From an uncultured Kordiimonas sp. (GTDB lineage Bacteria > Pseudomonadota > Alphaproteobacteria > Sphingomonadales > Kordiimonadaceae): a stretch of DNA of 64,000 nt. Shown here in pieces: positions 1 to 10,254 of the stretch (position 1 is the first letter of the stretch; each line of letters starts with the position of its first letter). The notes under the pieces are model-generated. The model saw only the letters and a program-made list of their open reading frames with translations, made no database searches and was not told the origin of the DNA. The stretch spans positions 1,178,001 through 1,242,000 of the forward strand of contig CANLMI010000001.1 in the NCBI GenBank assembly GCA_947492375.1. Direction: 5' to 3'. The position numbers were made by a program, and so were the translations under genes.

Positions 1-690
1 ATGGCGGGTTTCTTCAAAGGTTCTTAATTTTGAACAGACCCTGAGGCCATCGGTGTTTCGCATGGTGAGAGAGACAATAATCAGATCAAAGTTTTTCTCT
101 CTGGCACGGTCTGCAACGTCATCTCCTCCGTTTAAAAATGTAAGCGCGCCAACGCCGCCGAGGGCACGGGCGATACGTTCCATCACCCGCTCTTGCTCAT
201 CCACAACAAGAATAGAGGCGTCTGACGGTAAGGATTGCTCAAACGGTGTATTATCTTCTGGATTGTCCCAGCCAAGGTTTGCGCCAGTAGCCTCGCGGTT
301 TCGAAGTTCATCCAGCATAACCTTCAAGCGAACCAACGATTTCACGCGGGCAAAAAGAGCCAAATCCTGAACAGGTTTCGTCAAAAAGTCATCAGCCCCT
401 GCCTCAAGGCCTGCGACACGGTCTGACGGCTGATCAAGAGCTGTTACCATAATAACAGGGATATGCGCTGTCATGCCGTCACTTTTGATTCTGCGACAAA
501 CTTCAAAGCCGTCCATGCCCGGCATCATAACGTCAAGTAAGACAATATCAGGATGCTCACGACTAATAACATCGAGCGCTTCCGGGCCACTATACGCGGT
601 TAGAACGTCAAAATATTCACTGTTTAATTTGGCTTCCAGTAATTTGACGTTAGGAGGAACGTCATCAACTACCAGCACTCTTGCTGTCAT
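1..690 (-). CDS. pleD: PleD-like response regulator (tandem receiver domains), truncated at window edge
   Basis: Minus-strand reading from ATG at 690: MTARVLVVDDVPPNVKLLEAKLNSEYFDVLTAYSGPEALDVISREHPDIVLLDVMMPGMDGFEVCRRIK...LTKPVQD; runs off the left edge, located just downstream of divK. Confidence 0.85.
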   Translation of the reverse strand, partial: MTARVLVVDDVPPNVKLLEAKLNSEYFDVLTAYSGPEALDVISREHPDIVLLDVMMPGMDGFEVCRRIKSDGMTAHIPVIMVTALDQPSDRVAGLEAGADDFLTKPVQDLALFARVKSLVRLKVMLDELRNREATGANLGWDNPEDNTPFEQSLPSDASILVVDEQERVMERIARALGGVGALTFLNGGDDVADRAREKNFDLIIVSLTMRNTDGLRVCSKLRTFEETRH

Positions 691-696
691 GAGTGA

Positions 697-1062
697 TTAT
701 CCTGCAAACTTTTTAACTGTTTCAAGAAAGTGTCCAACCGAGATAGGCTTTGCAATATATGCTTCGCATCCACCTTCTCTAATTTTCTCTTCATCACCCT
801 TCATCGCGAAGGCTGTTACAGCAACCACCGGTATTTTACGAAGATCTTCGTCTTCCTTAAGCCATTTCGTAACTTCCAGTCCAGAAACCTCTGGTAACTG
901 AATATCCATAAGAATTAAATTGGGGCTGTGTTCACGCGCCAAATCAAGAGCAGACATACCATCGCGTGTCTGTATAGTCTGATAACTATGCGCTTCTAAC
1001 AAATCACAGAACAACTTCATGTTCAATTCGTTATCTTCAACAATAAGGATCTTCTTACTCAT
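697..1062 (-). CDS. divK: DivK-like single-domain response regulator
   Basis: [61 protein letters not shown]...AKPI; start placed at internal Met (MSKK). Confidence 0.9.
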   Translation of the reverse strand: MSKKILIVEDNELNMKLFCDLLEAHSYQTIQTRDGMSALDLAREHSPNLILMDIQLPEVSGLEVTKWLKEDEDLRKIPVVAVTAFAMKGDEEKIREGGCEAYIAKPISVGHFLETVKKFAG

Positions 1063-1249
1063 CTGATCCGTCGGCCCCCTTAGCCAATATGACAACTAAA
1101 CAATTCTAGAAGTCGTTATATGATGTTTCCTATGTATTTAATCTACTAGTTTGTTTTATAAATGCCAATTATTAACATAAAGTAGCCAGAAATTACATTA
1201 TTACAATATTGTTTATATATAAGTTTACAACAGATTATATGGATTTTTT

Positions 1250-1525
1250 ATGCAGATAGACACTGCAAAACTAACAGCGATTGGTGCCATAACCTTTCTT
1301 TTTGGCAATGATGAGCTTCGAGATCGGTTTTTATCCCTTAGCGGTTTAAGCCCTGACGATATTAGAAATAATATAGAAAAAGTTGATTTTCTTGAGAGTG
1401 TTCTTGATTTTTTCATACAGTTCGAGCCAGATTTAATCGCGCTTGCTGAACATCAAAACATTCCACCAGAAGATATAATCCTTGCATGGAGAGCCCTCGG
1501 CGGCGGCAAAGGTCAGGAATGGTGA
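1250..1525 (+). CDS. DUF3572 family protein
   Basis: 91 aa small protein divergent from divK, as in other alphaproteobacteria; family recognised by sequence pattern. Confidence 0.65.
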   Translation: MQIDTAKLTAIGAITFLFGNDELRDRFLSLSGLSPDDIRNNIEKVDFLESVLDFFIQFEPDLIALAEHQNIPPEDIILAWRALGGGKGQEW

Positions 1526-1585
1526 CCGCACAAATCAGCCCTCAATTTCTACCTTAAACACTTTTACATATTATAGATATAAAAC

Positions 1586-2254
1586 ATGACCAGACCGAAT
1601 AACTCAACACAATCATTAGCCCCTCATAAAACATACGAACTGATCATACCCGGTCAGCCTTTGTTAATTGTCGACGCTGATGAAGTACTATTACAGTTTG
1701 TAAAAGCACTGGAAAACTTTCTGCTGCAAAACGGCTATTATATCCAATTTGATAGCTTCCAATTGAGTGGAAATATTAGGGATAAAAAACAAAACAAGCC
1801 TATTAACCAAGCACAAACCAGCGAATTGATCGCAGATTTCTTTACTCATGATGTAGAAAAAGTAGAAGCTGTTTCAGGGGCACAAAAAGCACTTATGGAA
1901 CTCAGCAGCTTTTATCAAATAGTCATCTTATCCAATGTACCAAGCCATGTTGAAGAACGACGCAAAAACCATCTTAAATCGCTCGGAATGGATTATCCGC
2001 TCATTGCCAATAGCGGCGGTAAAGGCATGGCCGCAAAAGAGCTATCAGCCATTGCAAATGCACAAACAGTATTTATCGATGACCTTCCCCCGCAACATAG
2101 CTCAGTCGCAGAACATGCAAATCACATTCACCGCATTCACATGATTGCAGACAAACGGTTGGCAAAACTTATTGGCAAAGCCGAAGATGCACATGCCAGA
2201 ATTGACCAATGGAATACAACAAGCGCATACTTGATTAAACACCTGAAAACATAA
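1586..2254 (+). CDS. HAD-like hydrolase superfamily protein
   Basis: LLIVDADEVLL near N-terminus, VILSNVP motif II, TVFIDDLPP motif III/IV. Confidence 0.6.
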   Translation: MTRPNNSTQSLAPHKTYELIIPGQPLLIVDADEVLLQFVKALENFLLQNGYYIQFDSFQLSGNIRDKKQNKPINQAQTSELIADFFTHDVEKVEAVSGAQKALMELSSFYQIVILSNVPSHVEERRKNHLKSLGMDYPLIANSGGKGMAAKELSAIANAQTVFIDDLPPQHSSVAEHANHIHRIHMIADKRLAKLIGKAEDAHARIDQWNTTSAYLIKHLKT

Positions 2255-2289
2255 CCACACAGAACGGGGCGCCGGATATCCACATAACT

Positions 2290-3603
2290 ATGTCGCAGCA
2301 GAAAGATACCACCGACAACACAACCTGCACTCAAGAAAGGCTTTGCCGGGATTGCCTGACTTTTCTTGATCCCCACAATGACACCCAAAAGACGGCTGGC
2401 ATACCTGAATGTCTTCACCGCCGTATACTGCAACACCCTGAATTATCCCAGCTTTCAATTGCGCATGTGGACTGTGATGCATTTTATGCAACCGTTGAAA
2501 AACGAGATAATCCAGCACTCACTCACACCCCCCTCATTATAGGAGGGGGTGGTCAGCGCGGTGTTGTATCCACCGCCTGTTATGTTGCCCGCATGAACGG
2601 CGTACATTCAGCAATGCCCATGTATAAAGCACGAAAACTCTGCCCTGATGCTGTGATTATTCCCCCTGATATGAAGAAATACTCAAAAGTCAGTAAGGAA
2701 ATTCGTGCAATAATGCGGGCCCTCACCCCGCTTGTGGAACCGCTTTCAATCGACGAGGCTTTTATGGATTTTTCCGGCACCGAGCGACTTCACGGGCAAA
2801 ACGCCGCCTGGCTTTTGGCTAATATGGCAAAAGAAATCGAAGACAAAATCGGCATAACCGTCTCCATCGGGCTCGCGCCCAATAAGTTTTTAGCAAAAAT
2901 TGCCTCTGACATGGATAAGCCCAGAGGCTTCACCGTCGTGGGAAATAGCGAAAAAAAAGACTTTCTGGCAACACTTCCCATCACAAAAATCTATGGCATT
3001 GGCAAAAAAACCGCTGCCCGGATGCAAAAGGACGGATTATCGATGATATCACAAGTCCAACAGATGGAAGCAAGCACACTAGCCAAGCGATACGGTGAAA
3101 TCGGCCTGAGATTGCACCAACTGGCCCTTGGCGATGACCACAGACCCATTAAATCAGCTCGGAAAACCAAGAGCATTTCAAGCGAAACGACGTTTAATCA
3201 CGACCTTTATAAATTGGAAGACCTTGAAAAGTTATTATGGCAATTAGCCGAAAATGTATCGCGAGACCTTAAGGCTAAGGAAATGGCAGGGAAAACCATT
3301 ACACTTAAACTTAAAACAAATTCCCACAGGATTATCACCCGTTCGCGCACCATCGACCAACCAACTCAATTGGCAGAAACATTATTTGAGATCAGCCGCG
3401 ATATGCTGAAACACTTAATCAACGGAACGCCCTACCGTTTGATTGGTATAGGCATTAGTCAATTTGGATCACTGGCCGATGCTGACACACCAGACCTGAT
3501 AGAACCGAACAGGACAAAAAAAGCAGAGATCGAGCGTGCAATGGATCAATTACGCGGCAAGTTTGGTAATTCGAGCATTAAAAAAGGCCGGTCAATGAAA
3601 TGA
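2290..3603 (+). CDS. dinB: DNA polymerase IV (Y-family)
   Basis: AHVDCDAFYATVEKRDNPAL, YSKVSKEIRAIMRALTPLVEPLSIDEAFMDFSG, KIYGIGKKTAARM. Confidence 0.95.
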   Translation: MSQQKDTTDNTTCTQERLCRDCLTFLDPHNDTQKTAGIPECLHRRILQHPELSQLSIAHVDCDAFYATVEKRDNPALTHTPLIIGGGGQRGVVSTACYVARMNGVHSAMPMYKARKLCPDAVIIPPDMKKYSKVSKEIRAIMRALTPLVEPLSIDEAFMDFSGTERLHGQNAAWLLANMAKEIEDKIGITVSIGLAPNKFLAKIASDMDKPRGFTVVGNSEKKDFLATLPITKIYGIGKKTAARMQKDGLSMISQVQQMEASTLAKRYGEIGLRLHQLALGDDHRPIKSARKTKSISSETTFNHDLYKLEDLEKLLWQLAENVSRDLKAKEMAGKTITLKLKTNSHRIITRSRTIDQPTQLAETLFEISRDMLKHLINGTPYRLIGIGISQFGSLADADTPDLIEPNRTKKAEIERAMDQLRGKFGNSSIKKGRSMK

Positions 3604-3739
3604 TATTTTATATATACTTCAATAGCTTATAGCGCCATATTGACTTTTATGTTTTCATACTTCCCAAACTACTGAAGCCATAATATGATCAGGTCCCTTT
3701 AGAGTAAAAAATACGCAGGTCAAATATGGGTGCAACCAA

Positions 3740-4057
3740 ATGAAAGACAAAAATGCTGTTAAGATTATGGCCGCCCTCGCCCAAACAACCAGAATGCGCG
3801 TATTCCGTCTACTTATGATGTCTGGCAAAAAAGGAATGGCGGCTGGAAAAATTGCTAAAACCCTTGATGTCCCACAAAGTACACTCTCATCACACCTGAA
3901 AATTCTAGAGTCCGCAGGAATATTATCATCTGAACGGCAAGAACGTAAAATCGTCTATCGCGCAGAGATTAAAAAAGTACGCGCATTTGTAAGTCATATT
4001 ATCAATGATTGTTGCGATGGCCACAAAGACATTTGCACACCCACTATATTTAAATAA
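3740..4057 (+). CDS. ArsR-family helix-turn-helix regulator
   Basis: ALAQTTRMRVFRLLM...MAAGKIAKTLDVPQSTLSSHLKILESAGILSSERQERKIVYRAE; Cys-rich C-terminus NDCCDGHKDIC. Confidence 0.85.
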   Translation: MKDKNAVKIMAALAQTTRMRVFRLLMMSGKKGMAAGKIAKTLDVPQSTLSSHLKILESAGILSSERQERKIVYRAEIKKVRAFVSHIINDCCDGHKDICTPTIFK

Positions 4058-4217
4058 CACTTCCATACCTATAGAAATATATATCTCATTCAAAACCATA
4101 TGAAATACCAATAAAATCAATATTTTACCGTGATTTTATATTATGATTTGGTATTTTCATTTAATTTTTACCGCACATTTTTCCAAACCTACTTAATCTT
4201 CTGCACTCAAATAATAT

Positions 4218-4234
4218 TGTTGCATTTTGCAACA
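4218..4234. repeat. Perfect inverted repeat TGTTGCA-TTT-TGCAACA
   Basis: Read directly; in AT-rich intergenic region downstream of the ArsR gene. Confidence 0.8.
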
Positions 4235-4288
4235 TTCTGTATTTTTCTTGTAATATTAAGGAAAAATTATAGGTTTTCTGGGCTTATA

Positions 4289-4309
4289 TATATTACACCC
4301 TGTAATATA
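4289..4309. promoter_or_regulatory. Perfect inverted repeat TATATTACA-CCC-TGTAATATA, candidate operator
   Basis: 9-bp arms, 3-nt spacer, about 85 bp upstream of the 4395 CDS; additional TGTAATAT-like motif nearby. Confidence 0.45.
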
Positions 4310-4394
4310 ATTGTAATTTTATAGTTTACAGCATGAAAATATTGAGGTACTTTTATTTCCATAGTTATAGAAATATAAATTCAAGGAGCGTGAT

Positions 4395-4823
4395 ATGCTA
4401 AAAAAAATTATCCCAACCGCATGTGCCGCACTTATGGTATCCAGCGTATCATTACCAACCATTGCTGCTGATAACACCAGCTCAATCGGTATAAAGTTTT
4501 CCGGTTCAAAAACATGGGCAGCAGAATGCACAATGCAGCGTCCCAACGGTGACACAAATACTTTAGAACGTCAGGGGCGCGGCCATAGGTCGATCAAGTC
4601 AATGACAGGAAACAAAGTTCAAGGCGGCCTGTGTGAGGTTAACATCCCTGAAGGCGCAGACGTAAAAGTTACCTTTGTTAGCCGTCCATCCATGACTTGC
4701 CCATTCGGCAACGAAGCGAGAGCTTGCATCAAACAGCTTAGCTCCGGACAATCTGTTTTCACCTTCGGGGGCGGCTCTTTAGTTGAAGCCCACAACCAAC
4801 GCCAACTGGCAAGTGTGAAATAA
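4395..4823 (+). CDS. Hypothetical secreted protein
   Basis: N-terminal signal peptide MLKKIIPTACAALMVSSVSLPTIAADN; preceded by AGGAG. Confidence 0.7.
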   Translation: MLKKIIPTACAALMVSSVSLPTIAADNTSSIGIKFSGSKTWAAECTMQRPNGDTNTLERQGRGHRSIKSMTGNKVQGGLCEVNIPEGADVKVTFVSRPSMTCPFGNEARACIKQLSSGQSVFTFGGGSLVEAHNQRQLASVK

Positions 4824-4842
4824 TCAACCACACTCTAAAACA

Positions 4843-4879
4843 AATTAATATTGCCTGATGCTTAGCCAATATTAATTTA
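4843..4879 (+). terminator. Stem-loop (AAATTAATATTG / CAATATTAATTT), putative terminator
   Basis: 12-bp perfect arms just after the 4395-4823 CDS. Confidence 0.5.
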
Positions 4880-5057
4880 GAAAAATACGGGGTGTCATCA
4901 CCCCCTCCTCTCGTAAAACAATTCATCATAACTCACATACTATACCGGGCATCTTTTACCTATAGATGTAATTATTATTCATTTTCAATAACTTAATCAG
5001 CACCCCTTTAGGCATGAACTTTGCTTATGTAAAGAAAACCATGTTTGGAGGAATTAT

Positions 5058-5765
5058 ATGAGTAATCAAGCGCATACTGGATTAAATAACAAAACTGAAA
5101 TTAATCCATATGTCAGCAAGCTTGCCAGTAAGCTCGTAAAAACAGCAGCAAGTGCAGAAATCAGATTTGACAGTACAGGTTGGCAATTAATCACCGAAGT
5201 CTTGAGTTATGCCGCTTCGGCTGAACAACGCATGGCTGAACAACAAGAACGTATCAGTCAACTAGAGCAGCTTTCTGTTACTGATGAACTAACCGGTATT
5301 CGAAATCGCCGTGGATTGAAAATGTCACTCGGAAGACTAATGGCAACCTCCGCCAGATATAACGAAGAAGCAGTTCTTGGTTTTATTGACCTGGATGGTT
5401 TCAAATCAATCAATGATACTTATGGGCATACCGCAGGTGACAAAGCCCTCAGGCAAGTCGCCAAGATACTTAAAACCTACACTCGCACCAGCGATATTGT
5501 CGCTCGAATATCAGGGGATGAATTTGCCGTAATTTTAACGCGCTGCGCGCCTGAACAAGGCGAGGAACGTATGCGTAACCTTCAGCGGATCATTAATGAA
5601 GCCGTTGTCACACATGGTAAACAAGCAATTGCACTGCGTTGCTCCATGGGAACTCAACCCTTCTCAGGCATCACTGACCCGGAAACAGTAATTGGCGCAG
5701 CAGACGACGCTATGTATCAAGACAAGGCAAACCGTCGCGCCCAACCAACACATCAGCCATCCTGA
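5058..5765 (+). CDS. Diguanylate cyclase (GGDEF-family, SGDEF signature)
   Basis: VTDELTGIRNRRGL...LGFIDLDGFKSINDTYGHTAGDKALRQVAKILKTYTRTSDIVARISGDEFAVIL; RxxD I-site (RTSD) five residues upstream of SGDEF. Confidence 0.85.
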   Translation: MSNQAHTGLNNKTEINPYVSKLASKLVKTAASAEIRFDSTGWQLITEVLSYAASAEQRMAEQQERISQLEQLSVTDELTGIRNRRGLKMSLGRLMATSARYNEEAVLGFIDLDGFKSINDTYGHTAGDKALRQVAKILKTYTRTSDIVARISGDEFAVILTRCAPEQGEERMRNLQRIINEAVVTHGKQAIALRCSMGTQPFSGITDPETVIGAADDAMYQDKANRRAQPTHQPS

Positions 5766-6175
5766 ACCGCTTTTTCAAGCATTTCTTGATTACCCGCGGC
5801 AGGCAACAAACTACTTTAAAAGAATAGCATCATATCAGCACATACAACTCAAAATAGCGGCATGATGCTATTTTTATAAATACGACTATGCGCCAAATAA
5901 TATCAAAAATCACCCTAAAAAAACACGTACACGCATATAACTAAAGTATTTATAAACATTACCAAAATAATAATTCTTAATTAATTTATTATTACTTTAT
6001 ATATATAATTTAACCTTAATATATACAATAATATGTTTAATAAACAACCATAATACTTCAACTATTTACAATAAAAATATACAATACTTACACTAACTCC
6101 ATCCCTAAGTAGTTTTATTCCACTAAAAAATGTCACTGTTCTGAGTTAATAACAATTATTATTAATGGTGATAAA

Positions 6176-7549
6176 ATGAAAAAATCAACACTACTTAGCG
6201 TCTTAATAACATTTACTTCAACATCTCCACTTTTAGTTGCTGTCAACGCCACAAATTGTTATAATGGAGCACCAATACCAACGGGCTCTGTAATAACAAT
6301 TCCAGCGGGTGCCAGTACGGATGTATTGAATAACAAAATCAGACAAGCATCAAATCGAGCAAATGGCGGCACTGTTAGATTAGCTGGTAATCTATATACT
6401 TTCGGGCAAATTGATTTGCGAAAGAATGTTCGTTTGGAAATACCCAAAACAACAACAATCAAGGTTCAAGCCGGCTCTAAATTTTTATTCAACCTAGACC
6501 CGGTCGGCAGCTCTACCACCCCCAACTCACGATTGGAAAACGTAATCATAACAACAGTCGGCGGCACAGGAAAATTCAAAATAGATTACTCTGACGCCAG
6601 CTTTCGGGATAAAAACATAAGAGCTTTTCGAATTGGGCACACAAAAAACATTTCTATTTCTAATGTCAGTATTAAAGATAACTTTAGCAAAATTAGCGCC
6701 TTTACATTAACCCCCAGCCCTGACAGTCGGGGCCCTTTCATTAATACCTCAGGTACAATTACGGGTAATCCTACATATAACCGAGTACCTGAAAATATTC
6801 AGATTTCCAATTCATCAATCTCTAACGCTCAATATGGCTATGGCCTAGTACAAGCACAGGTTGGTAAAAATCTTTGCTTCCACCAATTAAGCGGTAAAGG
6901 CGGGGTCACATTACGAGTGGAAACGGGGCTCGACCCTTTAAACGAAGCAGGCCCTACAATTGGCACTTTAACACGAGCAAGAGCACACGACATCCAAGTC
7001 AATTCAGGCCATGCCGCTGTAATGCTTAATCCACATAGTAAAACAAATGGCTCCTTCAAAGCCTCAAAACTTCACTCAATAGATAGCTCATATACTTTAA
7101 AAATAGATCATGGCTTTCTTCAACCCGGCCTCCAACAACCACTTGCTGGCGCCTTAAGCCCGGCCATTCTAGGCACCTTTGCATCTGTTCAAGTAGAAGA
7201 CATAACCGCAGATCAAACTACAGGCAAAAACTCTGCACAGCTTAAATATAAAGACTTTGAACGCCTCCCCGGTGTACAAACGGAAAGTCAATTTATCGCT
7301 TTAAGTGATGATCCTATTCCTGCGCCTTTAAAAACACTTCCTGGCGGCACAACAACACCTCAGGTAGGAAAAGACGTAAGGCTTGGCTCGCCAATCACGC
7401 CGGTTATGATTGCATCCCACCCTCGTGGCTCAATGCCAATCGATCCTGCTAAAGGTCAATATATGGTAACTTTACTTCATGGCGGAAATGTCAGCAGTAC
7501 AGCAACCTATAGCTCTGGCAACCCGGATATTCTATATATTCATAATTAA
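6176..7549 (+). CDS. Secreted right-handed beta-helix (pectate lyase-like fold) protein
   Basis: Signal peptide; N-terminal motif similar to IPAGASTDVLNNKI...GGTVRLAGNLYTFGQIDLRKNVRLEI typical of parallel beta-helix proteins. Confidence 0.6.
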   Translation: MKKSTLLSVLITFTSTSPLLVAVNATNCYNGAPIPTGSVITIPAGASTDVLNNKIRQASNRANGGTVRLAGNLYTFGQIDLRKNVRLEIPKTTTIKVQAGSKFLFNLDPVGSSTTPNSRLENVIITTVGGTGKFKIDYSDASFRDKNIRAFRIGHTKNISISNVSIKDNFSKISAFTLTPSPDSRGPFINTSGTITGNPTYNRVPENIQISNSSISNAQYGYGLVQAQVGKNLCFHQLSGKGGVTLRVETGLDPLNEAGPTIGTLTRARAHDIQVNSGHAAVMLNPHSKTNGSFKASKLHSIDSSYTLKIDHGFLQPGLQQPLAGALSPAILGTFASVQVEDITADQTTGKNSAQLKYKDFERLPGVQTESQFIALSDDPIPAPLKTLPGGTTTPQVGKDVRLGSPITPVMIASHPRGSMPIDPAKGQYMVTLLHGGNVSSTATYSSGNPDILYIHN

Positions 7550-7578
7550 AACAGACACGAATATATATCCTTGAATAA

Positions 7579-7624
7579 AAAATAACCTACCACAAGCATG
7601 TAATATTGCCGGGTAGGTTATTTT
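7579..7624 (+). terminator. Rho-independent terminator-like hairpin
   Basis: AAAATAACCTACC...GGTAGGTTATTTT, 13-bp arms. Confidence 0.75.
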
Positions 7625-7781
7625 CATGGGATGGTAAATAAACAGTGCGGGCATCACCAGGCATCACTGATGTTAGCACCAGAGATACAAGAGATAGCAC
7701 AAATACAATATCCCCCATTTGCAACCGATACACTGTTTGCTATAACTCCGTAAAATAAATCCATATCTTACGGAGAACACT

Positions 7782-8246
7782 ATGAACGTAGCTGACCGTC
7801 TTCAATCTTTAGGTATCGAGTTACCAACACCAGTAGCACCCGTTGCCAACTATGTTCCTTTCGTTATTAGCGGTAGTATAATCAGCATTTCCGGGCAGAT
7901 CCCCATGGGGCCAAATGGCTTGGAATTTCAAGGAAAAGTTGGTGCAGAAGTTTCCATCGATGATGCCCTTAAGGCTGCCCGTCTGTGTGCTCTCAATCTT
8001 ATTGCACAGATGAGTGCTGCAACTAATGGCAATTTGGAGCGCGTATCGCGGGTCATCAAACTTGGTGGCTTTGTCAACTGCACCGACGGTTTCGGTGACC
8101 AGCCAAAAATCATTAATGCTGCGAGCGATTTAATGGTTGATGTCTTCGGTGAAAAAGGACGGCACAGTCGCTCGGCGGTTGGTACAAATGCCCTGCCCTT
8201 AAATGTACCAGTTGAAATAGATGCCCTTGTAGAAATTACTGTTTAG
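7782..8246 (+). CDS. RidA/YjgF family protein
   Basis: PVAPVANYVPFVISGSIISISGQIPMGPNGLEFQGKVGAEVSIDDALKAARLCALNLIAQ...; NALPLNVPVEIDALVE. Confidence 0.85.
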   Translation: MNVADRLQSLGIELPTPVAPVANYVPFVISGSIISISGQIPMGPNGLEFQGKVGAEVSIDDALKAARLCALNLIAQMSAATNGNLERVSRVIKLGGFVNCTDGFGDQPKIINAASDLMVDVFGEKGRHSRSAVGTNALPLNVPVEIDALVEITV

Positions 8247-8260
8247 AGTATTGTTCTATC

Positions 8261-9022
8261 ATGACAAAACCATCTCAGAGAGAGTTTCCATGGCTAAAAA
8301 CACCGCGTATTGCACATCGCGGGCTTTTCACACCAGGAAGCGAGCGTGAAGAAAATACACTTGCAGCTATCGAAGCTGCCGTTTCATCAGGATATGGCAT
8401 AGAAATTGACGTCCGCATCACTGCCGATGACCTGATTGTTGTATTCCACGATGAAACACTAGACCGCATGACAGACACCACAGGCCATGTCGGGCGGTTT
8501 GGTCTACAGCTATTACGCAAACATAACGTAGGTGCATCAGGCAAACCAATGCCGACCCTACCAGAAGCACTGGATGTTATAGACGGCAAAGTACCGCTTT
8601 TTATCGAAATCAAATCCTCACCGACAATTGATGTTCAAAAAACATGTGCAGGTGTTCGCCATTGTTTTGAGGGCTACAGAGGCCCGGTCGCTATTATGTC
8701 TTTTGATCCACGTATCCTCGCATGGTTCAAAAAATATATGCCCTCATACCCGCGCGGATGGGTTATCGGCAGAGAAGCCTTACTGAGCATCAAAGACCGC
8801 ATGCTGAGTAAGTTTGCAATATGGCGCACAAAACCTGATTTTTTGGCATGCGACATCAACTTGTTGCCGAACAGCCTGACATCAAGCTGGACCAGCCGTG
8901 GACATCCATTACTCACTTGGACAGTACGAACAGAGGAACATGAGGAAATTGCCCGAATGTATGCTGACGGCATGATCTTCGAACCCCCTGCTGTCGTAAA
9001 CACCACACATAAAGAAACATAA
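8261..9022 (+). CDS. Glycerophosphodiester phosphodiesterase family protein
   Basis: IAHRGLFTPGSEREENTLAAIEAAVSSGYGIEIDVRITADDLIVVFHDETLDRMTD. Confidence 0.9.
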   Translation: MTKPSQREFPWLKTPRIAHRGLFTPGSEREENTLAAIEAAVSSGYGIEIDVRITADDLIVVFHDETLDRMTDTTGHVGRFGLQLLRKHNVGASGKPMPTLPEALDVIDGKVPLFIEIKSSPTIDVQKTCAGVRHCFEGYRGPVAIMSFDPRILAWFKKYMPSYPRGWVIGREALLSIKDRMLSKFAIWRTKPDFLACDINLLPNSLTSSWTSRGHPLLTWTVRTEEHEEIARMYADGMIFEPPAVVNTTHKET

Positions 9023-9079
9023 AAACTCTAACTGGCACACGCGGAAGCACGTCGCCAACAGTGGATTGTCAAACATCTA

Positions 9080-10243
9080 ATGAGCGAAGAAAACGGTCTC
9101 GTTGCCAAAATAATCAATAGCCTCAATGATGTTTCAAAAGCAGCATGGGATGCTTGTGCGGGCGATAGCAATCCATTTTTATCTTATGATTTTCTGCAGT
9201 CGCTAGAAACGTCAGGATGCGTGCAAGCAGAAACCGGCTGGCAGCCCCAACATATCATTTTATTTCATTCTGATAACGAAGATGACCTGCTCGCGGTGAT
9301 GCCGCTTTATCTTAAAAGTCATAGTCAGGGTGAATATGTTTTTGATCATGGCTGGGCTGATGCCTATGAGCGCGCAGGCGGCAGGTACTATCCAAAATTC
9401 CAGTCTTCCATTCCGTTTACACCAGCGACAGCGTCCAAGCTATTGATCAAAAATAATTCTGATGCCCAACACATGAGCGAGGCATTAATATCAACAGCGG
9501 TTCAGTTTACCCGAAACGCAGAAATATCATCACTTCACCTTACCTTTGTGCCCGAACATGAAGTTGAGGCATACAAGAAAATGGGCTTACTGGTGCGCAA
9601 TGATCAGCAATTTCATTGGTTTAATAAAGACTATAAAACATTTGATGATTTCCTCAACGCTCTTAGCTCTCGCAAACGGAAACAGATTAAGAAAGAGCGT
9701 CGCGGCGCGCTTGAAAGCGGCATCAAAATTCATCACTTTACGGGCGACGCTTTATGTGAAGAACATTGGGACGCCTTTTTCGATTTCTATGTTGATACGG
9801 GCAACCGCAAATGGGGCCAGCCCTATTTAAACCGCCAGTTCTTCTCAGAAATCAGCTCAAAGATGGCTGATAAAATTATCCTCATGATGTGCGAGCGCGG
9901 TGGAGTCTATATCGCTGGCGCGTTGAATTTTTTAGGAGAAGATACCATCTACGGGCGGCACTGGGGCTGTATTGAAGACCATCCGTTTCTTCATTTTGAA
10001 ACCTGCTATTATCAAGCGATTGAATATGCCATTGCCCATAACCTGAAATGTGTCGAGGCCGGAGCGCAAGGCCCGCATAAAATCGCCCGTGGTTATAAAC
10101 CCACCAAAACCTATAGCGCTCATTATCTTCGTGATGAGGGCTTCCACAAGGCTGTCGATAATTTTCTACAAATGGAAACCAGAGAGGTCGATGCCCATAT
10201 CGATTATCTGGGCGAGCGCACGCCGTTTAAGAAAGAAAACTGA
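9080..10243 (+). CDS. GNAT-like / DUF482 family N-acyltransferase
   Basis: AAWDACAGDSNPFLSYDFLQSLETSGCV...KRKQIKKERRGA...YGRHWGCIEDHPFLHFETCYYQAIEYAI...EAGAQGPHKIARGYKP. Confidence 0.8.
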   Translation: MSEENGLVAKIINSLNDVSKAAWDACAGDSNPFLSYDFLQSLETSGCVQAETGWQPQHIILFHSDNEDDLLAVMPLYLKSHSQGEYVFDHGWADAYERAGGRYYPKFQSSIPFTPATASKLLIKNNSDAQHMSEALISTAVQFTRNAEISSLHLTFVPEHEVEAYKKMGLLVRNDQQFHWFNKDYKTFDDFLNALSSRKRKQIKKERRGALESGIKIHHFTGDALCEEHWDAFFDFYVDTGNRKWGQPYLNRQFFSEISSKMADKIILMMCERGGVYIAGALNFLGEDTIYGRHWGCIEDHPFLHFETCYYQAIEYAIAHNLKCVEAGAQGPHKIARGYKPTKTYSAHYLRDEGFHKAVDNFLQMETREVDAHIDYLGERTPFKKEN

Positions 10244-10254
10244 TTTTAAAATAG

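Noticed and set aside
473-901. 142-aa plus-strand ORF
   Set aside because: Antisense to PleD/DivK response-regulator genes; Ser-rich shadow ORF.
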